From positions 1 through 64,000 of the forward strand of contig CAJQMY010000018.1 of assembly GCA_905479565.1 (NCBI GenBank): DNA of 64,000 nt, given 5' to 3'. Source of the DNA: an uncultured Candidatus Nitrosopumilus sp. Its GTDB lineage: Archaea; Thermoproteota; Nitrososphaeria; Nitrososphaerales; Nitrosopumilaceae. The position numbers and the translations under genes are program-made. Below the pieces are notes generated by a model. It was not told the origin of the DNA, searched no databases, and worked only from the letters and a program-made list of their open reading frames with translations. Shown here piece after piece: positions 22,662-32,153 of the stretch. Every line of letters starts with the position of its first letter. The first letter of the stretch is position 1.

Positions 22662-23738
22662 CTAATTATTAGCTTGAAATAATTTTAGGATTGATTCCTC
22701 GTATGATGCAGTAGCCACACCTTTTTCAGTAATAATTCCAGAAATCAGTTCAGGCGGGGTCATATCAAATGCAGGATTAATCACCCCAATATCATCAGGT
22801 GCTGTTTTTTTCTCTCCAATTCCTGTTACTTCATTCCCGTTACGCATCTCAATAATTACATCTTCAGCCTTCGTTTTGAGATCAATTGTAGATAATGGTG
22901 CCGCAACATAAAATGGAATTCCGTGTTGTTTTGCCATGGTTGCCACTTGATATGTTCCAATTTTGTTAAATACATGACCAGTTTGTACAATTCTATCAGC
23001 ACCAACTACAACTTTATTTACCAAACCATTTGCCATTGAATACCCAACAGCAGTATCAGGAACTAGACTTACATCAAAACCATCATGTTTTAATTCAAAT
23101 GCTGTTAATCGTGAACCTTGTTGAATGGGTCTTGTTTCAGTTGCAATAACTTTGACATTTTTTCCACTCTCTCTAGCTGCTCTAATTACACCTAGTGCTG
23201 TTCCATATGCAACAGTTGCTAATGCACCTGCATTACAGTGAGTCATGATTGTATCGTTATCATCAAAAAGAGCAGAACCATTCTTTCCCATTGCTTTGTT
23301 TATTTCGATATCTTCTTCCGCCATTTTTTTAGCAGTTTCAATTACCAGCTTTCTAATTTGTTCTGCTGTTTCCCCAGTCTTTCCAACATTCATTATTTTT
23401 TCCAATCCCCAACCTAGATTTACTGCAGTCGGTCTTGTTGCAAAAAGAATTTTTCTTGCATCTTCTAAATCGGAGAGTAATTTCTCTTTTGTTGTAGCCT
23501 TACTTTGTAATGCGGCTAAGCCCAACCCAAATGCTCCTGATACTCCAATTGCAGGAGCACCTCTAACTATCAAAGTTTTGATAGCATTTGCAACTTGATT
23601 AAAATCATCATATTCTACAAATACTAGTTCATTTGGAAGCTTGGTTTGTTCAATCATAATCACTTTATTATTTTTCCATTCAACAGTTCTAAGCGAAGAA
23701 TCAATTGCAATATTATCCATAAAGTGAAAATTTTTCAT
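22662..23738 (-). CDS. mtnA: S-methyl-5-thioribose-1-phosphate isomerase
   Basis: This enzyme isomerises methylthioribose-1-phosphate to the ribulose form in methionine salvage. RGAPAIGVSGAFG (residues 59-71), THCNAGALATVAYGTALGV (near 166-184) with the catalytic Cys, ETRPIQQGSRLTAFEL and VVVGADRIVQTGHVFNKIGT are those of the eIF2B-related MtnA group. The length (358 aa) is typical. Some archaeal relatives act on ribose-1,5-bisphosphate or 5'-deoxyribose esters, so the exact substrate is not certain. The ATG at 23720 is an alternative start. Confidence 0.9.
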   Translation of the reverse strand: MKNFHFMDNIAIDSSLRTVEWKNNKVIMIEQTKLPNELVFVEYDDFNQVANAIKTLIVRGAPAIGVSGAFGLGLAALQSKATTKEKLLSDLEDARKILFATRPTAVNLGWGLEKIMNVGKTGETAEQIRKLVIETAKKMAEEDIEINKAMGKNGSALFDDNDTIMTHCNAGALATVAYGTALGVIRAARESGKNVKVIATETRPIQQGSRLTAFELKHDGFDVSLVPDTAVGYSMANGLVNKVVVGADRIVQTGHVFNKIGTYQVATMAKQHGIPFYVAAPLSTIDLKTKAEDVIIEMRNGNEVTGIGEKKTAPDDIGVINPAFDMTPPELISGIITEKGVATASYEESILKLFQANN

Positions 23739-23767
23739 CCATATTTAAAATAATTAGTTTGCATTTA

Positions 23768-23902
23768 ATGGAACTTTATATCACCAAAAAATTTATGTTG
23801 ATTCACCTTTTGAATCATGCCAGTATTTACCTTGTAGTAAAATTAAAAATTGATCCTACACCTGTAAATACAGTAGAATATCTAAAGGAAAAGATCAATT
23901 AA
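23768..23902 (+). CDS. Possible small ORF (44 aa), doubtful
   Basis: A short frame in the gap between mtnA and the epimerase gene. The C-terminal half (VVKLKIDPTPVNTVEYLKEK) has protein-like composition and looks like an acidic small-domain end, while the first part (HLLNHASIYLV) is less convincing. A second frame, MPVFTL then stop, starts inside it, so a frameshifted remnant is as likely as a real gene. Confidence 0.25.
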   Translation: MELYITKKFMLIHLLNHASIYLVVKLKIDPTPVNTVEYLKEKIN

Positions 23903-24807
23903 TCAAAAAATTGTTTTAATCCTTTTTCCAATGAGATTTTAGGAGTAAAACCCATGTCAGTAGCAATGTGTTCTATAGATGTCAAACTTTGAATAATATC
24001 TCCGTCCAATTCTGGTTTATGAATAATTTTAAGATCCTTCTTAGATATTTGCAAAATAGATTGAGCTAATTCCAATATGGTTATACTTTGTCCACTTCCA
24101 ACATTGTATATTTCTCCTATTTTTTGATTAATATTTTTTATTGCTAGATCAAAAGTAGAAATTGCATCATCAACATGAATAAAGTCTCTTGTTTGTTCAC
24201 CTGTCCCATAAATCGTTAAATTTGAATTATTTTTAATATTTTCTAAGAATTTTGTAATCACTCCTGCATATTGAATAGATTGTCCAAGACCATACAGATT
24301 AAAAAATCTTAGAATTATAGAATTAAAATTATTTTGTTTTGAAAATTCTAAAATTTTTTCTTCCATGAGAAGTTTACTTTTTCCATAAGGAGAAATAGGA
24401 TTTTTGGGAGATTCTTCAGTTAAAGGCATAACAGATTGATCTCCAAAAATAGCAGCAGATGATGCAGCTATGAAATTTTTAATTTTATTTTCTATACAAG
24501 ATTTTAAAAGATTTTGTGTTCCATCGACATTAATTTTAATAGTATTTTTTGGATTTTTTAAAGAATCTTTAACACTAATTTGAGCAGCAAGATGAATTAC
24601 AAGTTCAATGTTATTCATAGATTTAGATAATTTAGAATAATTAATAATATCACCTTCAATGAGTTTTACTTTATCATCATTTAGGAATATTTTTGAATTT
24701 GAATTAGTAAAATTATCAAAAATGGTAACAGTGTGACCTTGATCAATCAGAAATTGTGTAAGGTGAGAACCCAAAAACCCAGCTCCGCCGGTGATAAAAA
24801 TATTCAT
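23899..24807 (-). CDS. NAD-dependent sugar epimerase/dehydratase (GalE-like)
   Basis: An extended SDR with NIFITGGAGFLGSHLTQFL (residues 2-20), VIHLAAQISV, the catalytic SSAAIFG and YGKSK (Tyr-x3-Lys), and RFFNLYG. This is the UDP-glucose 4-epimerase type, 302 aa, and it makes an activated sugar for the glycan island of which it is the first gene. The exact substrate (UDP-Glc, UDP-GlcNAc or uronic acid) cannot be read from sequence alone. Base composition falls sharply from here to 38 kb. Confidence 0.88.
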   Translation of the reverse strand: MNIFITGGAGFLGSHLTQFLIDQGHTVTIFDNFTNSNSKIFLNDDKVKLIEGDIINYSKLSKSMNNIELVIHLAAQISVKDSLKNPKNTIKINVDGTQNLLKSCIENKIKNFIAASSAAIFGDQSVMPLTEESPKNPISPYGKSKLLMEEKILEFSKQNNFNSIILRFFNLYGLGQSIQYAGVITKFLENIKNNSNLTIYGTGEQTRDFIHVDDAISTFDLAIKNINQKIGEIYNVGSGQSITILELAQSILQISKKDLKIIHKPELDGDIIQSLTSIEHIATDMGFTPKISLEKGLKQFFD

Positions 24808-24870
24808 AATCTAAAATCTATTTCACACTAAATATGTTAAATCTTTAAACACAAACCAATTTTTAAAGAA

Positions 24871-25677
24871 TTATTTATCATATGATTGCTTTCCTTTTAC
24901 ATATTTTTTTGCAATTGTTTTTGCATTTTTGACTTTTTTTGAATAAATATTGTTAATATTGTCAATTTCCCATAAAGAGTCTTCATTGATTAAACTAAGA
25001 TTTGGAATTACACAATGACCTCCAATGAATCCTGGAAACATTTTTGGTCGATTTCCTAGATACTTGTGAATTTCATCTGCAAAAGACCACATTTCATCAT
25101 AATCAATATTATGTTTTTTAGCAATAAGATTAGAAATTTGTGCATAGTTTATCAACCAACCATAGTACGAAGTATCAACAACAATTTTAGATAATTCTAA
25201 AGTTATAGGATCAGTTAATTTTTTAGTTTTTACACCAGATTTTTTCATTAATTTTGAAAATTCTTTTGAAGCCCATTGTTTTTTTGGAGCATTTTTTTCT
25301 AGAGCATAAAATTTTGTATATTTTTTAAGATCTGAAAGCATTCTTTTGTGAACACCTCTTGTGGCACTGTAAATAATAGGAATTTTGATTTTTGATTGGA
25401 TTTTTTGAGTTGTATATGGACTGATTGTACTATGAATAACAATCAATTCAGGGCGAAATTTAGAGTTAAGAGAATAAACATTATCTTCAAAATTTTTTCC
25501 AAATGGAATACAAATATGTAAAAAATTGGTTTCTATTTTTGAAAGTCTATTAAATTTTGCAGTATTCATTAATTTTTCATCAGTATCAAAACCAACAGTT
25601 AAGCTATGTTTCGATAAAATTTTCAAAATTGGATTTCCTATTTCTCCTAATCCAACAACAATATTTTTTTTCATCAT
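24871..25677 (-). CDS. Nucleotide-sugar dehydrogenase-like protein, short form
   Basis: The N-terminus NIVVGLGEIGNPILKIL is a Rossmann strand, and FPGFIGGHCVIPNLSL (near 221-236) has the GGHC active-site Cys motif of the UDP-Glc/GDP-Man dehydrogenase family. At 268 aa it is much shorter than the 400-450 aa of WecC/Ugd, lacking the C-terminal UDP-binding domain. It may be a specialised oxidase or reductase, or a non-catalytic relative. It probably works with the WecB-type epimerases nearby on a ManNAc-type sugar; this is inference. Confidence 0.8.
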   Translation of the reverse strand: MMKKNIVVGLGEIGNPILKILSKHSLTVGFDTDEKLMNTAKFNRLSKIETNFLHICIPFGKNFEDNVYSLNSKFRPELIVIHSTISPYTTQKIQSKIKIPIIYSATRGVHKRMLSDLKKYTKFYALEKNAPKKQWASKEFSKLMKKSGVKTKKLTDPITLELSKIVVDTSYYGWLINYAQISNLIAKKHNIDYDEMWSFADEIHKYLGNRPKMFPGFIGGHCVIPNLSLINEDSLWEIDNINNIYSKKVKNAKTIAKKYVKGKQSYDK

Positions 25678-25705
25678 AAAATATTTAATATATCTTCAAA
25701 TTTAG

Positions 25706-26647
25706 TTATTTCCATCCATAATTCTGATTCAATAGTGAATAAAGTTTTTCATTATACGAAATAAAAAAATCATATAATTTGTTTCTAGTTTCTGTATTTA
25801 TAGAACTGTATTTTCCAATATTTTTTTTTAAAAAATTTATCTTTACGTGATCAATATCCAAAAAAATTTCTACTTCTTTGAAAATTTTATTTTGATTATT
25901 TTCAAAATCATCACTGTTAATAATTAAAAACTGGTTTTTTGGAAAATAATTCATCCATGATTTTAATTGATCCACATAGATTCCACTTGTTAAATATGAA
26001 TAAATTTGTCTTGCATAACTATAATAATTTGGATTTTGAAACATTTTTTCTGATTCACCCTCCAATCTAGAAGTCTCAAGATTAATTGCTTCTTCAAATG
26101 TAAGTTCTTCATATCCTAATCTTTTTTCCATCTGATAATGTGAATATGCTCTATCTATAGGATTTCTTAATAATATAATTAATTTGATGTTTGGTAAAAG
26201 TTCAAAAATTCTTTTTGCTGTAAGAGGATGATGAAGATATGTAGGTGTAGCTTCCCCTGTAAGAAATTTTTTTTTCAAGATTTTTGTCGAAAAAAATTTT
26301 TGAATTTTATATGGGAAATTAGATCTATACCAATTTATTCCTCTAGGAAAATACCTATCAAAAAAATAAATCTCTTTCCATAAAGCTGAATGAACGGAAG
26401 GATGTTGAGATAAATAATCATATAATGAGGTTGTTCCAGATTTTGCAGCTCCTATAATGATAAAATCAGGTAAAGTTCTGAATTTTCCTGTCAAAGCTCG
26501 AAAAATACTAGAAATTGAAAGTGGATTTGTCCAAAGACTTGGATGTCGAAGTAACCATAAAGTGATAAACCATTTTAGTTTTTTTAATGGATTTTTAGGA
26601 ATTGGCTCAAGAATCGAAGATAGTGAATCTTCTTGACTACCTTTCAT
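25706..26647 (-). CDS. PAPS-dependent sulfotransferase
   Basis: The 5'-phosphosulfate loop FIIIGAAKSGTTSLYDYLSQ (near 61-80) and the 3'-phosphate site ILLRNPIDRAYSHYQM (158-173) are those of the sulfotransferase family (heparan/NodH type), 313 aa. It would move sulfate from PAPS to a hydroxyl of a surface glycan. No PAPS synthesis gene lies in this window. The gene overlaps no other; it starts 2 bases before the stop of the glycosyltransferase at 26650. Confidence 0.9.
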   Translation of the reverse strand: MKGSQEDSLSSILEPIPKNPLKKLKWFITLWLLRHPSLWTNPLSISSIFRALTGKFRTLPDFIIIGAAKSGTTSLYDYLSQHPSVHSALWKEIYFFDRYFPRGINWYRSNFPYKIQKFFSTKILKKKFLTGEATPTYLHHPLTAKRIFELLPNIKLIILLRNPIDRAYSHYQMEKRLGYEELTFEEAINLETSRLEGESEKMFQNPNYYSYARQIYSYLTSGIYVDQLKSWMNYFPKNQFLIINSDDFENNQNKIFKEVEIFLDIDHVKINFLKKNIGKYSSINTETRNKLYDFFISYNEKLYSLLNQNYGWK

Positions 26648-26649
26648 CT

Positions 26650-27465
26650 TTAAACTAAAAATTCCCTATAAAATGAATTTAGCTGTTTAATGCTATTGAT
26701 AGGATCATGTTCAGTTGGAAATATTTTTAAAAAAAATCCATTATGGTATACATTACATCCACATGAAAGTGCTTGTAATGCCGTAGTACTCAAATCAGAA
26801 AGTGTGTCACCCCAAGGCATAATTTTGATATCAACATATGTTTCGAATTTTGATAAATAATCAGGCATACAAGAATATAGGATTTGTTGATTATCTAAAT
26901 CAATTATTTCTATTTTATCAAAAGTTTCTATTGATTTCATAGTTTTTTCTTTATCCAAATTATTAGAAATAAAAATAAGGTTATTAGAACGAGTGTCTTT
27001 TCTCGGATGGAAATGTTCAGTATCTATTGGATTAGGTAGAAATTTTTTAGGAACGCTCCTAAAAGTGATAATATTTTTTTCCATATTTTTTCCGTTATAT
27101 ACAATCAAATCAGCTAAACTTCTACAAAAGATTCTTTTTTTATTTAATGAACGTTCTTTTTGGTTAATATCACTTCCATGGTAATGAAGAACTATTTTTT
27201 TTCTGGTAAGTTTAAAAACAGGTACTAATGTTTCTGCACCATGAATATGAATTATATCATAATGTTTACTTTTTAAAATCGCATATTTAATTAAATCTCT
27301 ATATTTTCTGAAGGATTTTCCACCATAAAATGTTGATATGTTATATGAAAAATTATTTTTTTTATGAAAAATAATATCGCTATGACCATAACCATATTTA
27401 TTATGAAAATGAGATAATATTGAAGGTACTCCAGCAATATCCAATACATGTAATACATTGATCAT
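26650..27465 (-). CDS. GT4-type glycosyltransferase
   Basis: The N-terminus INVLHVLDIAGVPSILSHF is a GT-B strand and loop. KIVLHYHGSDI, ADLIVYNGKN, VPKKFLPNPIDTEHF (the usual acceptor-sugar junction) and the nucleotide-sugar site STTALQALSCGCNVY follow. At 271 aa it is short, with a reduced C-terminal domain, but the pattern is intact. Donor and acceptor are unknown. It is transcribed with the sulfotransferase. Confidence 0.8.
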   Translation of the reverse strand: MINVLHVLDIAGVPSILSHFHNKYGYGHSDIIFHKKNNFSYNISTFYGGKSFRKYRDLIKYAILKSKHYDIIHIHGAETLVPVFKLTRKKIVLHYHGSDINQKERSLNKKRIFCRSLADLIVYNGKNMEKNIITFRSVPKKFLPNPIDTEHFHPRKDTRSNNLIFISNNLDKEKTMKSIETFDKIEIIDLDNQQILYSCMPDYLSKFETYVDIKIMPWGDTLSDLSTTALQALSCGCNVYHNGFFLKIFPTEHDPINSIKQLNSFYREFLV

Positions 27466-27638
27466 TTTTGATTATTTCCTTCTAAATTATTTTTAATATA
27501 AATTAAAAAAAATAATTTTGACATAATTTGTATTTCTTTATAGCAATTACAACATAATTGATTTATTAAATTTTCAGTGAACATGATTGAGTTAAATTTT
27601 ATAATTAAGAAAACCATTAAGAATATCCAATTAAAATT
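27466..27638. other. AT-rich spacer, no gene seen
   Basis: This gap of 173 bases separates two minus-strand blocks of the glycan island. It must hold the promoter of the glycosyltransferase-sulfotransferase unit. I see no frame or hairpin worth naming. Confidence 0.5.
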
Positions 27639-28607
27639 TCATGAATTAACCATATCATATTGAATCATATTACCTCCCCATTTTTTTTTATATCGAAAAA
27701 TTCCTTCTTCTTTAGAATTTTTTGGATTAGGATTTGCTCCTGTGAGATCAAAATATCTAAATTTATTATTATTTCCCCATTCAATAATTTTCCATTTTAT
27801 CAAATCTTGAGAATATAGTTTTTCATCTCTATCAAGATCTGATCTTGCTACACCCCATTCATTTACATAATTATTAAAAAAAGATACCATAATGCTACCA
27901 ACAGGTAAACCATCTTTCCAAGCTAAAAATCCAGTAAATCCTAGAGGGTGAAGTAAATCCCATTGAATTTCTATGTTTGATAAAAGAGATTTATGACCAA
28001 CTTTAGCTTTTGTATCAGCAAGAATAGAATGATGATATTTGAGATCATTTTTTGTAATTTCTTTAACTATAACATTTCGTTTTAAAGATCTTTCAACATT
28101 TTTTCGAGCTGAATGTTTGTCACAGTTTTTCCATAATTCTTCTTTAGATAATGACAAATCAATCAAAAATGTAGACCAATTTTTGATCTTGCATGAAGTC
28201 TTAGAATTAAAAAATGATCCAGATAGTAAAGGGTGTTCTGAACCAAAAATTTTAGTTTTTTTTGATTTAAGATAAAAAAATAATTGTTCGTTAATTTCAT
28301 ATGTTTTAGATTCATCAAAAATTACAGGTCCATAAACCCATCTATAGAGAGAATTATTTTTCAATAAAAAATTTTTCAATATGCCTTTAACAGATTTATT
28401 TTTAGAAATATTATGTTTTGAAAGTAATATTTGTCCAACAATAGTTCCAGATTGATCTAAAAATTGTAAAAATGAATTTTTAAATTTACTTGTTTTTTCA
28501 AAGTATTGAGCAATTTCTTTTGTTTGATAAATAGTTCCATATTTAGAATCTAAAAGACGTTTGTTCCAATTTAAATCAGGTTCAGAAAGATATTCGATGG
28601 TAATCAT
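27639..28607 (-). CDS. FemAB/GNAT-fold transferase
   Basis: A 322-aa protein with the double-GNAT pattern of the FemAB-like group: GTIYQTKEIAQYFEK at the start, WSTFLIDLSLSKEELWKNCDKHSARKNVERS (in two parts around residue 150), FTGFLAWKDGLPVGSIMV, and YFDLTGANPNPKNSKEEGIFRYKKKWGG at the end (each family-typical). In bacteria such enzymes build peptide bridges from aminoacyl-tRNA or acylate sugars. Archaea lack murein, so here it may add an amino acid or acyl group to a surface glycan; this is inference. Confidence 0.82.
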   Translation of the reverse strand: MITIEYLSEPDLNWNKRLLDSKYGTIYQTKEIAQYFEKTSKFKNSFLQFLDQSGTIVGQILLSKHNISKNKSVKGILKNFLLKNNSLYRWVYGPVIFDESKTYEINEQLFFYLKSKKTKIFGSEHPLLSGSFFNSKTSCKIKNWSTFLIDLSLSKEELWKNCDKHSARKNVERSLKRNVIVKEITKNDLKYHHSILADTKAKVGHKSLLSNIEIQWDLLHPLGFTGFLAWKDGLPVGSIMVSFFNNYVNEWGVARSDLDRDEKLYSQDLIKWKIIEWGNNNKFRYFDLTGANPNPKNSKEEGIFRYKKKWGGNMIQYDMVNS

Positions 28608-28628
28608 TTTATTAAATTAATAATGATA

Positions 28629-30131
28629 TTATATCTCCTTTTTTGGCATAAATTCCATTACTATTGCTCGAAATAAAACTCTAGTTTTATTATCAATTAA
28701 ATACGTCACACCAAGATATGTAGAAAAACATAGTATAAACTCAATAAATACGCCTGGTAGAAATTCATAGATACTAATTTTATAAAATATTATAAAATCA
28801 GATGTAAACAAAAATACAATAATCATAGAAATAGCGCCTACAAAATATTTTAATGCGGTAATATATGGTAATGAGAAAGTCATGTATTTTTTCAAAAGAA
28901 ATACAGAGTATACTAAAAAAGGAATGGAAAGAACAAAAGATATACCAGTCCATGCAGAAACTAGTTCAAAATTGGATGCATTTTGATTGGTTAAAACAAA
29001 TGTAGTAATTGCAAGAATTATGATGTATGATGTATGATGAATAATATTTACAGTTGGTAAGTAGAATAATTTACTTTTAATCAAGGATTTAAAAGACGGC
29101 TTCATTTCTTCATCTACTCGCTCAGTTCCAAGCAAAACTTGGTAAAAAAATCCAGTAATTACATAAAAAAATGTTCTAAAACCTAAAAGAATTACTGGAA
29201 TTGAAAGATGATCATATAATGGATTTAAAGCAAATAATGCAGGCTTTGAAAATAAAATAACAATTACAAGAAGAGGGATTGCAAAATAGATCAATCGATT
29301 AAAGTTATCTTCTACATGATCAAGGCTTCCTTTTGATAATAATTTAGGATATAATCCCTGAGATATCATTCCAGCATGAGCAATTAATGCAGTTATTGTA
29401 ACAGATATTGAATAAAATGCAACACCTATCACAGAATTTGTAATGATAGTAAAAATTAAAACATCTAAAGTCCAAATTAAACTAGAAATATTTCGATATA
29501 GTGGAATCCAAGATATTTTAATCCATTGAGTAATTAGAGATACTTTAAGTTTATTTTTTAATTGTGGTTTAGCAAAATATAGTTGTATTATTAATTTACC
29601 AAGATACGCTACAAAAGTAGCAAGAATAGCTCCATCAAGTCCCAAATCAAATACAACTACAAGTAATATTCCTACTGGAATTTTTAATATTTCAAAAACC
29701 AAAAATCCATAGCTTGTCGCATGTGGTTTATGGGCCTGATTGATACCAACTAATGTTTGGCTTACAAAAGCTACAGGTAATAAAATCACAGCCAAAATTA
29801 TAGAATAAGTGTAATCAGTACCAATCGATGGAAGGAAAAAAACAGTGTATAGATAAATCGGAATTTGAACAAGAGCAAAAATCACACTATAAAATATAGA
29901 AGTAGATGCAATTGATTCACCTCGTGCAATTTGACGTGTTGTCCAATAAGATATGATAGGTTCTACTATCAAAAAATAACCAATTAGACTTCCAACAAGT
30001 GCCCATACACCGAATTCTTCAGGAGTCAATCTCCTTGTAACTATAAGCGTAAAAACTATTCCAGTAAGTACACTAATCATTGAGATAAGAAACCCAATTA
30101 GGCCAGAATAGGTTACACGAATGCTACTCAT
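28629..30131 (-). CDS. Polysaccharide flippase (Wzx/MOP superfamily)
   Basis: There are 12-14 hydrophobic helices over 500 aa. The start VTYSGLIGFLISMISVLTGI and the LVTRRLTPEEFGVWALVGSL loop (near 29-50) are typical of the Wzx/RfbX group, which flips lipid-linked sugar chains across the membrane. It is the only export gene in the island and probably serves the whole pathway. Its stop is 22 bases before the start of no other gene; the FemAB-like gene follows at 21 bases. Confidence 0.9.
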   Translation of the reverse strand: MSSIRVTYSGLIGFLISMISVLTGIVFTLIVTRRLTPEEFGVWALVGSLIGYFLIVEPIISYWTTRQIARGESIASTSIFYSVIFALVQIPIYLYTVFFLPSIGTDYTYSIILAVILLPVAFVSQTLVGINQAHKPHATSYGFLVFEILKIPVGILLVVVFDLGLDGAILATFVAYLGKLIIQLYFAKPQLKNKLKVSLITQWIKISWIPLYRNISSLIWTLDVLIFTIITNSVIGVAFYSISVTITALIAHAGMISQGLYPKLLSKGSLDHVEDNFNRLIYFAIPLLVIVILFSKPALFALNPLYDHLSIPVILLGFRTFFYVITGFFYQVLLGTERVDEEMKPSFKSLIKSKLFYLPTVNIIHHTSYIIILAITTFVLTNQNASNFELVSAWTGISFVLSIPFLVYSVFLLKKYMTFSLPYITALKYFVGAISMIIVFLFTSDFIIFYKISIYEFLPGVFIEFILCFSTYLGVTYLIDNKTRVLFRAIVMEFMPKKEI

Positions 30132-30285
30132 TTGTATATTTACTCATAAATTTCTATAAAAAGAAAGATATTCAGGATTCTAATCATTTACAATTAAATA
30201 GATTATTTTAATATCAATAAAAAATAAGAATTAATCATGAAAAACATTAGATATCAAATTTTTTTACATAAATAGTAACAAAAAC

Positions 30286-31020
30286 ATGAATGAACGCAAT
30301 AGAATCAAATCTAAAATTTTGAAATATAATACAAATAGATGGTGGGGAGATGACTTTGATGTTAGATTTTTTTTAATCTCTAAAATTAAAAAATTGCAAA
30401 ATAAAAAAATTTTAGATTTAGGGGGAGGAATTGGAATAATTTCTTCAGAATTAAAGAAATCAAATTTTTGTATAAATCTTGACATAGAGAGAAAAGATCT
30501 AAAAAAATGTGAAGTATCTTTTAATAAATTAATTCATGTAATAGAAGGCTCAATGTTAAAAATCCCATTAAAAGAAGACTCACTTGATTATGTGATTTGT
30601 GCAAACATATTAGAAGTTGCCAAATCAATAGATATTAAAAATAATCACATAGTGAAAGGTGATATTGTTATATACCCAAGTCTAAAAAATATTTTATTAG
30701 AAATTAATAGAATTTTAAAACCTAAAGGAGTATTATTAATTACAACACCAAACAATTCCTATTATGAGTCTTCAAAATTGACTTATGATGAATTAGTATA
30801 TCATCTAAATAGAAATTTTAAAAATTTCTCAGTGAATTTTTATAATACATTTCCAAGATTAAGTAAAAAGTATAAAAAACTAAACTTAGCAAATATCGTT
30901 CCAAAAATATTATCAAAGATTAAAAATCCTGATTCAATAATTCAATTATTAATTAAAGAAAATACTGTAAAAAATAAAAATAGTGTTTCTTTTTATGTAG
31001 AAGCCGTTAAAAAAGAATGA
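30286..31020 (+). CDS. Class I methyltransferase of the glycan island
   Basis: KKILDLGGGIGIISSELKKS (residues 38-57) is motif I, followed by EGSMLKIPLKEDSLDYVICANILEVAK and a GVLLITTPNNSYYE strand. The fold is Methyltransf_11/23, 244 aa, and the substrate is probably a sugar or lipid-linked glycan. Its stop overlaps the start of the glycosyltransferase at 31017 (ATGA), so translation is coupled. It is divergent from the flippase. Confidence 0.85.
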   Translation: MNERNRIKSKILKYNTNRWWGDDFDVRFFLISKIKKLQNKKILDLGGGIGIISSELKKSNFCINLDIERKDLKKCEVSFNKLIHVIEGSMLKIPLKEDSLDYVICANILEVAKSIDIKNNHIVKGDIVIYPSLKNILLEINRILKPKGVLLITTPNNSYYESSKLTYDELVYHLNRNFKNFSVNFYNTFPRLSKKYKKLNLANIVPKILSKIKNPDSIIQLLIKENTVKNKNSVSFYVEAVKKE

Positions 31021-32153
31021 AAATGAAATTATGTGTTTTTCCAAACGATCCTCTATCATCATATTATAAGAAAGGTGAAATAAAAGAAAGATATTTCAAT
31101 CCAAAAAATATATTCGATGAGATTCACGTAATTAGCTTATTTGATTCTGACATTAACGAAGAAAAAGTAAAAAAAGTTGCAGGCAATGCTAATTTTAAAA
31201 TTCATGCAGTAGGAAAAGTAAATTTATTAAATAAGAATAAAATGAAAAAAAAGATCGTTAGATTAATTAGTGAAATTAAACCAGATGTAATTAGATCATA
31301 TAATCCACTTTTGCAAGGTTGGATAGCAGCTCATGTAAAAAAAGAATTAGGCATACCTTTAGTAATATCATTACATGGAAATTATGATTTAGATCTAAGA
31401 CATCAAGCAAGAATTAAAAAAGATTACAAATCTTTTTTACGACTTCAAATAACTAGACAAATTCTGGAAAAATTTGCACTACGTAATGCTGACGAAATAA
31501 TAATTGTTTATGAATTTGTTAGGAACTATGCAGAAAAATTAGGGGGGAAAAATATCAATCTGATATATAATAAAATTGATTTATCAAAGTTTTCACCAGA
31601 TGTTATTCCAAAAATAGTTGAAAAAAAACCAATAATCATTTGTGTTGGAAGATTAATGAAAGAAAAAAATCAAGAATGCTTAATTCATGCGATAAAAGAT
31701 CTTGATGTTATTTTAGTTCTAATTGGAGATGGTCCACAATATTCAGATTTAAATAAATTAGTAGAAAAATTAAATATAAAACACAAAGTAAGATTTGAAA
31801 GATCTGTTTCAAATGATGAAATTAATAGTTATTATACATCAGCAGATATTTTCGCATTGCCCATAAAATATGGAGGATTTGCCATTCCTGTTTTGGAAGC
31901 AGCAGCATCAGGAATTCCAGTAATTTTACCAAAGCCAGAATTTGACTCTGATTCAGAAATAATTGAAAAATTTGCCATGTTAGTTGATAATTCAATAAAT
32001 TCATTTCAGTTAGCAATAAAAAAAATTCTTTCAAACAAGTTACTAAAAAATAAAATGCAAAAAAATGGGATAGATACAATTAAAAAAATTAGTGGCGATA
32101 TAATGGAAGAAAAGGAAAAAGAACTGTATCTAAAAGTTATTTCGAAGGATTGA
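31017..32153 (+). CDS. GT4-type glycosyltransferase
   Basis: A 378-aa GT-B enzyme: RSYNPLLQGWIAAHVKKELG (near 94-113), LHGNYD, IYNKIDLSKFSP, IICVGRLMKEKNQE (nucleotide-sugar domain) and the E-x7-E-like loop YGGFAIPVLEAAASGIPVI. It retains the donor configuration as GT4 enzymes do. Start overlap ATGA with the methyltransferase shows a two-gene operon. Its end overlaps the end of the convergent wecB-like gene by 24 bases. Confidence 0.87.
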   Translation: MKMKLCVFPNDPLSSYYKKGEIKERYFNPKNIFDEIHVISLFDSDINEEKVKKVAGNANFKIHAVGKVNLLNKNKMKKKIVRLISEIKPDVIRSYNPLLQGWIAAHVKKELGIPLVISLHGNYDLDLRHQARIKKDYKSFLRLQITRQILEKFALRNADEIIIVYEFVRNYAEKLGGKNINLIYNKIDLSKFSPDVIPKIVEKKPIIICVGRLMKEKNQECLIHAIKDLDVILVLIGDGPQYSDLNKLVEKLNIKHKVRFERSVSNDEINSYYTSADIFALPIKYGGFAIPVLEAAASGIPVILPKPEFDSDSEIIEKFAMLVDNSINSFQLAIKKILSNKLLKNKMQKNGIDTIKKISGDIMEEKEKELYLKVISKD

